A stretch of DNA of 64,000 nucleotides, taken from contig CM075853.1 of NCBI GenBank assembly GCA_037975125.1, positions 76,760,246 to 76,824,245 of the forward strand, written 5' to 3'. Origin of the DNA: Latrodectus hesperus. Its lineage: Eukaryota > Arthropoda > Arachnida > Araneae > Theridiidae. This document shows, piece after piece, positions 57,876 through 64,000 of this stretch. Numbering within the stretch: position 1 is the first letter of the stretch; the number at the start of each line of letters is the position of its first letter. The translations under genes were made by a program, and so were the position numbers. The notes under the pieces were generated by a model. That model made no database searches and had not been told where the DNA came from. It saw nothing but the letters and a program-made list of their open reading frames with translations.

Positions 57876-60800
57876 AGTTAATTTAATAGATAATTGATCA
57901 CAAATTACAGTAGACTACTCTGTGTCATATTATATAAAAAGAATTTTAAATATCATTTAATATGGAGCTGCTTTGCATTTAAATGTGTGTGAGCTAGCTT
58001 CATTCCGTCTATATAGACTTGATGGATTACTTTAATCGGAAATACCCCTCAAAATTAATATTACCTTTATTTGATCACACACACACAATATCGATATGTA
58101 TGCAATCAATATCAATACACATCATGCAAACATTTATTTAAAATTTTGAATCTAAAATTCTAATTATAAAATTTTCAGGGAAGTCAACTGATCTGGAAAT
58201 AGATAGTGAACTTTTGCATATTAATAAACTTGTAATGTTCCTAAAGTTAAAAGGGTAGCCACTTCGCCGTTATCCATTTAAATAATTTTACATCTGGCTC
58301 ATTGAATTTATACACAGTTGACACCTTATTTACCACATAAGTTAGTTTAGATTTTACCATGGGAAAACAAAGCTAGATTTAAGAATACCATTCCTTTATA
58401 AAGGTTTCCTTTGAAGAAACTTTGCATATTTTTTTTCTATTCAGCATACAGAAGTCAACAAAAAATTCACAAGGAATTAAAAAAATAAAAATCACTTCAG
58501 CTTGAAACTCTGGGTTAAATTTGAAAACATGTTCTACATTTTAACACAAATGTACACATTACAAAATATTTTAGGTTTTCATAAGCATATTCCACACAGA
58601 CATTGCAAATAACACTCTTTACATGCTATTTAAAGTTACTAGGACACAAAATAACACTTGAAATGCAATAAAAAAGGTGACATTTCCGCGAAGTAACTTC
58701 TGGTTTTTCATTGCGACGCTATCTAAGCGAACCAGCGGAAAGCTTTAGTGAAATTGAAATAAAATTTTGTTAAAATTGTTGATTCAGGAGACCATGACAA
58801 AATAAAATGACCTGTAACAAAATTAATTTGGGAAAAATTAAGAATCAATTTTCAATAAATAAGTCATTAGATTTAGGGTATTTGGTTATGCACAATTAGA
58901 TGATTTTAAGTGAAAATCAGTACTTAAAATGATATTAGTGACATAAAAGGTGAAATTAAATATAAAAAGCTAACTTCTAATCAAAACAAGCGAATCATAC
59001 TTCTGTACGAAGCAATAAGTATAAAATTGACGCAGGCGATAAAAAAAAATTGCGAGTTCGCCAAGATTTTATCAGACTGAATGAGAGGAAATTACTATTT
59101 TTAAAAATTGTGATGTGTCGAACGGCCGAGAAAATTAACGATCACCATTTCCTGGACAACATATTTATTTATTAAAGAAAAAAAAACATTTAATGTCAAA
59201 AATAAAACACAAAACTAACTCGGAGCCTTCTGCTCCTACCAGAATAATACAACCTATCGCGGACCTTATTCCGCCGATACTGTTCTAAAATATAGCAACC
59301 TCTCGAAAGAGATCAAACACGCTAAGCGCGGTTTGTTGATCGCCAAACAGTCGCCAGATACTACAAAAATACTTTAAATATATGGGATAAACTAAGATTC
59401 AAATTTAGCTATGAACTAAAGACAAATACCAAATTAATGCGACATACTGGAATAAAAAAAATTGAATTGAAAATATGAATAAAACCAAATTTCATTTTAC
59501 ACCAGAGTATAAATTAATAATTCGCCACAATTATTTTAATACAGAATATTTTGTTGGTTGATAATTACATTGCTACATTCACGGAATTCTTTTATCCTTC
59601 TCAAAACTTATAATGTTTGTGCACAACTATCAAAATCAATTTACATAAATAAAATGAGTTAGATTTTTTTAATAGGACAATTGACAGTGGTTGTATCAAA
59701 TAGAATAAAACTTATCAGGATGTTTCTTTCCTGTGATATTTAAAAAAAGCAAATTATTTCGAAAAATATTACAGTATTTGTAATTAATTAAAAAACTAAT
59801 CCGGATTTGAACACATTGTAAAGTTTAATCAAGGCGTATTAATTACAACCAAACATTATACTAAATCAAATTTACTTTAAAACATCTTCACAAAGTTTCT
59901 GCTGACAAGCAAATTTGATTATAGATTGAGGTGAAAAGATTTAAATAATTTGTCAGACCTGACAAAGAATCTTTGTCAATCATTGATTAAATGTTAGGTG
60001 GTGTCCACTTCCACTAATTCAGTTGAAAAAACAATTCCACAACAACTGCAGTAAAATGTAATGGGATAAATGAATGTAATCAGAGATATTCTTTGGCTTA
60101 AAGCATACATATTGTTAACTGCAGTGCTTTATATGGAAGGACTCGAAAATGAGTTTTTTAATAAAGCAGTTTATAATTAGCAAAGACATAGAATTTGAAA
60201 TAAACATTTTAAAATAATTTTATTGTGAAAAATTGCTTTAATTACTAGTAAATTTGTTTTGTTGCTCAGTTTTTACACATCAAGACCTATATTTTAAAGT
60301 GGATTATGAACCACCTTGTACATTGAACACTGAAAATGACATTTTGAAGACAGAATCTAACTGTTTTAATAATAGTCAATGCTTGGCAGTTATAAATTAA
60401 GGAACACAATTCCAATAACATTTATAGACATAATAGTAATTTTCTGAAAGTGAAATGATTTAAGGAACACTTTATTAAGTAATCGTTTGGTAGATGTAAA
60501 TTTTGAAATCTGTAATAACTTTGTTTACATATGCAAAGTTACATAAAGAAATTAATATTTAAATTTACCTTATTGAATGATAAAAAATTTGTTAATTTGC
60601 TGTCCATAACAGAATTTTTGTACATTTAACAGAAAAAACTTTGTGGTAACACACTTGAAATTTAAAATCAATAACAAGTTTCAAATTAAAGACGATTTAT
60701 TTATTTCATTTTTTAGACACACCATACTCAAATCGCTAGACTTGTATTTAACTTCAGTTAAAATTTGATTCAGTGTCATTCAATCAATGGTAAAATTGTT

Positions 60801-62835
60801 ATTTTGAATATACCTTTCACATGAAGATCATACCTTTTAAACATCAATGAATCAATATATTAAATTATATAAAATGTTTGTGATAATTAGGATTCAGTAA
60901 TAGATATTTTATTCTTTATTTAATGTTTTACCTTAAATAAAAAGAACTGTTTTAAATACATTACTCTTTGTACAATTTATTACAGCCTAATTATTAAAAT
61001 TAAAATCTGTTTTTATTGTATAATTACATGTGAATCATGATTTTCTAAGAACTAAGATGTTTAACTGACAAAGTAAGATATTAAAAAAATATTAACAATT
61101 CCTCACAATTTTTAATTAAAGTACATTTTCAATTATTGATGTATTCAAGCTAAAATGTTATGGCACTTTCAACAATTGGTTTTTAAACAAATATTTCAGA
61201 TAAGTCTCAATCTTAGCAAAATTATAATTCATTGAATTGAATATTTGAAGATACCTTTAAAGAAAATTTTTTATTCAGTAAATAAATTTTAAGAAAGCTA
61301 AATAAAAGCAACCATATAATAAAAATTACAATATAAAAAATAAATTAAGACAGCCATCTGAAATCACTGATAATTTTTTATTCACAAAGAATTCAATTTC
61401 TTTGAAATAAATAAGTATTTTTTAAATTTAAATACATAAATTAAACAAGCAGTAGAATGAATGTAATTTATTCATATATTTAAGACATAGCATTAACTAT
61501 TTTTTATGGCATATGATAAACATCAAAGGCATTTTTTCCAAAAAAATCTAAAAATAAGGTTTATACAACTATCTTGGTAAAACGAAATAAGGAAAATTTT
61601 AAAGAAGCATACAATTGATGTACATAACTACTTATAATACATAAACAGCACTCAGTATACAAAATATTGAATAAACATTTTAAATACTCAAAATTCATAA
61701 AGGTTTAAAAATATAATTAAAATACTTTAAGCTTTTCAAGTGAATTTCATTCAAATGGGAGCTGCAACCAGTGCAGATACCTCATTACTAAATTGTGAAC
61801 CCTTTAAAATTATTAACATTCATCAGCATAAGAAAATGTGACAAAGTAGAATAGCATTTACAATTCTCTACATTGTTTCGAGATAACAAAAATTTTAGAG
61901 CGCAATCTGTAATTTAGGCAAGCCTCATCAAGCACTAAATATCTAAATAGTAATTATAATCTTTTGATACATAACTTAAAGCAACTTCATATGATTCCCA
62001 AGAAATTGTAAGTCAACAAAATCGCTTCAGTTCTGCACATTATAAGTCTTTAGTTAAGTCAACAAGTAGAAAATCTGATTATGCTCAATTAAAGAACAGC
62101 ATAAAAACATCTGATATCATTCAGCTGAAACATTTTCATTTTAGGAAGTGGGCCCAACACATTACAATTCTTAGTATTAATAAAACCAATGGAAGATTTT
62201 GATATCCTCTCAAAAATATATAATCTATAAAATATTTTTCTATAAATTTTTAAACGTTGCATGCATGACCAAGATGAAAATGTACTGGTGAATTGCAAGA
62301 AATCTAAATGTATGAACACAGAACTATGTATACAGATGATTACACAGCAAGTTTCCCCATACCCAAATAGAAGACGCATGCAACCTTGGGACGCAATGTA
62401 ATGTATTATATTGCTTACTTTAAAGTTATCAGTGGTAAAATATAAGAATTAAAAAAAAAACGTTACCATAACTGTACAAGATGAAGCCTTCATGTAAAGC
62501 TATATGGCTCTTTCACTAATATGCACCTTTAAATAATTACACAAGAAATATACTTCAACTATTTGTCAATTTGATAGCTATGAAAAAGGTTGCATGCACC
62601 CGTTTTATTTCTGATTTTTTTCTCTCCATTAAGGGAAAACCCTTGCAAGATACAATATTAATATAATTACAGGCCAGTATTATGATATAAGATTTAAGGG
62701 AGAGAAATCAAGGGTGCAAGCTTTTATAGTTCTTTTATAATTATTTTGGCCACAATGGTCAAGAAAACTGTAATAAACAAGTGCAAAAATAAAAGAAAAA
62801 AGAACTTTATGTGTAGGCCAATTTGTTTTAAGTTT
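57876..62835 (-). other. Gene-free A-rich stretch, probably including the Rab11 3' UTR
   Basis: No supported ORF lies downstream of the Rab11 stop. The + strand is A-rich, so the Rab11 transcript strand is T-rich, as seen for the other gene. TTTATT at 62604-62609 is AATAAA on the minus strand, about 230 bases after the stop, and is one candidate poly(A) signal among several. A SINE remnant lies near 60.25 kb and a less AT-rich island at 58.99-59.36 kb. The UTR end cannot be fixed from sequence alone. Confidence 0.35.
60250..60325 (-). repeat. SINE family 1 tail fragment, minus strand
   Basis: The reverse complement reads ggttcataatccactttaaa, ataggtcttgatg and ctgagcaacaaaac. The head is missing. 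Confidence 0.45.
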
Positions 62836-62978
62836 CTATGCTTGACAACAAGGCTTTTTACGCATATCTGGACTGTCTGTAGGTGGAATGCTTATAGGCT
62901 TTATATTGTCTCCTCCAGGTGATGGATCATTATCAGCATCATTCCGAATTTGTTTTTGAGAAATAATACGATATATTT
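62836..62978 (-). CDS. Rab11: Rab11 small GTPase, terminal coding exon only
   Basis: On the minus strand a consensus acceptor (tttgtttcag) opens an exon whose first two bases AA complete a Glu codon. It then reads 46 residues beginning IYRIISQKQIRN and ending KKPCCQA before TAG. The block (T)EIYRI(V/I)SQKQ, a variable Pro/Ser-rich tail and a final CCxx match the Rab11 hypervariable C-terminus. Known role: the CC pair is geranylgeranylated and anchors Rab11 on recycling endosomes, where it directs membrane recycling. The G-domain exons are not in the window and must lie beyond 64000. The gene converges on the SDR gene. I rate it Rab11 rather than Rab25 or another Rab because the SQKQ block and the tail length fit. 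The small N-terminal extension of the open frame past the acceptor is intronic. Confidence 0.88.
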
Positions 62979-64000
62979 CTGAAACAAATATTTTCATCAT
63001 TAATATATATTTACAAACATCCATAAAAATTAAGACAATTTAATCATATTATTCACATATAAAAAATCTTCATTTGAATAACTTTTCTAAGTTCAATTAA
63101 AACAAAATTATCTTAAACATAGAAATTTATTATGTGCCTTATAAAATTTTTTTTGGGTGGGGGCATAAAGAGTTTAAAATTGAAAATTCCTTTAAATAAA
63201 AAAAATTATATAACAGTAGACAAAATAGAGGAAATCTTTAGAAGGAAACACAAATTTGAGGCTTGATAAAAGTGTAAAACCTAGTGTGTGTGATTTGGTA
63301 ATCTAAATACCCAAGTAAATTTTTGCAGATAAATATAAATAATTCAGATTTTTGAACAAAAAGAAAATAAAATTAGAATGGACATGCAAAACAGAAATAT
63401 AAAGAATTATAATAAATATTCAAGTTTCACTGAAATTTAAGCTGCCAAATATATAATATGATTAGATCCAGCTAACACATTCACTGTTTTTCTTTGAGCT
63501 TTTGAAAACAAAATTCTAATAAGTAATAAGTTGATTGCACTCAATATATCACAGGTATGATTACAATAAATTAATTTACATCACAACAAGAATGCCACCC
63601 ACATTAATTTTTATCAGATTAAAATTTGCCAACTCCTCTAAAGACATTTGTAATTCAAAAATGGATGAAAAAGTAAGGCAAGATACATGTGATACATTCT
63701 TTATATTAATAACTATAAAATTCTATTTGCAATGTTAATATTAAATTGTTTAAGTAACCAGCACCAAGTATTTAATGTACACAATAGGAGAATCTGAAAA
63801 ATTAAAATAAAATATTGTAAAAATTCTTGCAAAAATGTTAAGTTTGCATCAATCTGTTTTTAAAAAAATTAAAAAATTTGTTTGCAAAATTTAAAGAGAA
63901 TTTTGGAATTATGCAAAGAATTGTAAGTAAAATTTGAAAATCAACTCAATTATCAAAAGGTTTTTATAACATTTTTGAGAAAGATAAAAATATTATAATG
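62979..64000 (-). other. Part of the last Rab11 intron
   Basis: This follows from the acceptor at 62979-62980. I searched the minus strand for the preceding Rab11 exon, which should encode the end of the G domain, and did not find it before the window edge. There is a G-rich patch at 63154-63165 and otherwise AT-rich DNA. Confidence 0.55.

Noticed and set aside
62089..62379. 96-codon minus-strand ORF downstream of Rab11
   Set aside because: It lies in the presumed 3' UTR. The peptide has no recognisable domain and AT-rich, low-complexity codons.

Overview
The window looks like AT-rich nuclear DNA of an animal, most likely an arthropod and plausibly an arachnid. Genes are split by many GT-AG introns. 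The DNA is littered with decayed eukaryotic transposons (jockey-like LINE, mariner, Tc1, P-element-like, hAT) and tRNA-derived SINEs. (TA)n runs are frequent. Nothing bacterial was seen: no operons, no CRISPR.

Two host genes are supported. The first, on the + strand, has 13 coding exons between 7352 and 39728 and encodes a 374-residue extended short-chain dehydrogenase/reductase (NAD-dependent epimerase/dehydratase fold). Its Rossmann motif is complete, but no tyrosine lies at the usual catalytic position. Every intron is GT-AG and the frame stays open across all 12 junctions. Intron 1 is about 16 kb and holds most of the inserted elements. The 3' UTR may run to a poly(A) signal near 45.84 kb. 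The second gene, on the - strand at the right edge, is represented only by its terminal coding exon (62836-62978), which carries the C-terminus of a Rab11 GTPase and ends in a prenylatable CCQA. The rest of that gene lies beyond base 64000. The two genes converge.

Layout: 0-1.25 kb, a GC-rich palindromic island and a hAT-type MITE; 4.5-6.5 kb, a 5'-truncated dead jockey-like LINE; 7.3-39.7 kb, the SDR gene, with a mariner (13.05-14.28 kb), a Tc1 element (17.12-18.73 kb) and many SINE copies in its introns; 39.7-45.9 kb, T-rich presumed 3' UTR; 47.2-49.9 kb, a second SINE family, two more SINE copies and a second hAT MITE; 51.0-54.2 kb, ends of a possible element with subterminal repeats, enclosing a perfect 62-bp palindrome; 55.16-57.87 kb, a complete but internally deleted P-element-like THAP transposon; 57.9-62.8 kb, A-rich DNA that probably includes the Rab11 3' UTR.

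I found no convincing new multi-gene system. The points most worth checking are the tyrosine-less SDR, the THAP transposon with its intact ends, the long hairpins, and the exon-like islands at 14.8-15.2 kb and 54.35-54.65 kb.
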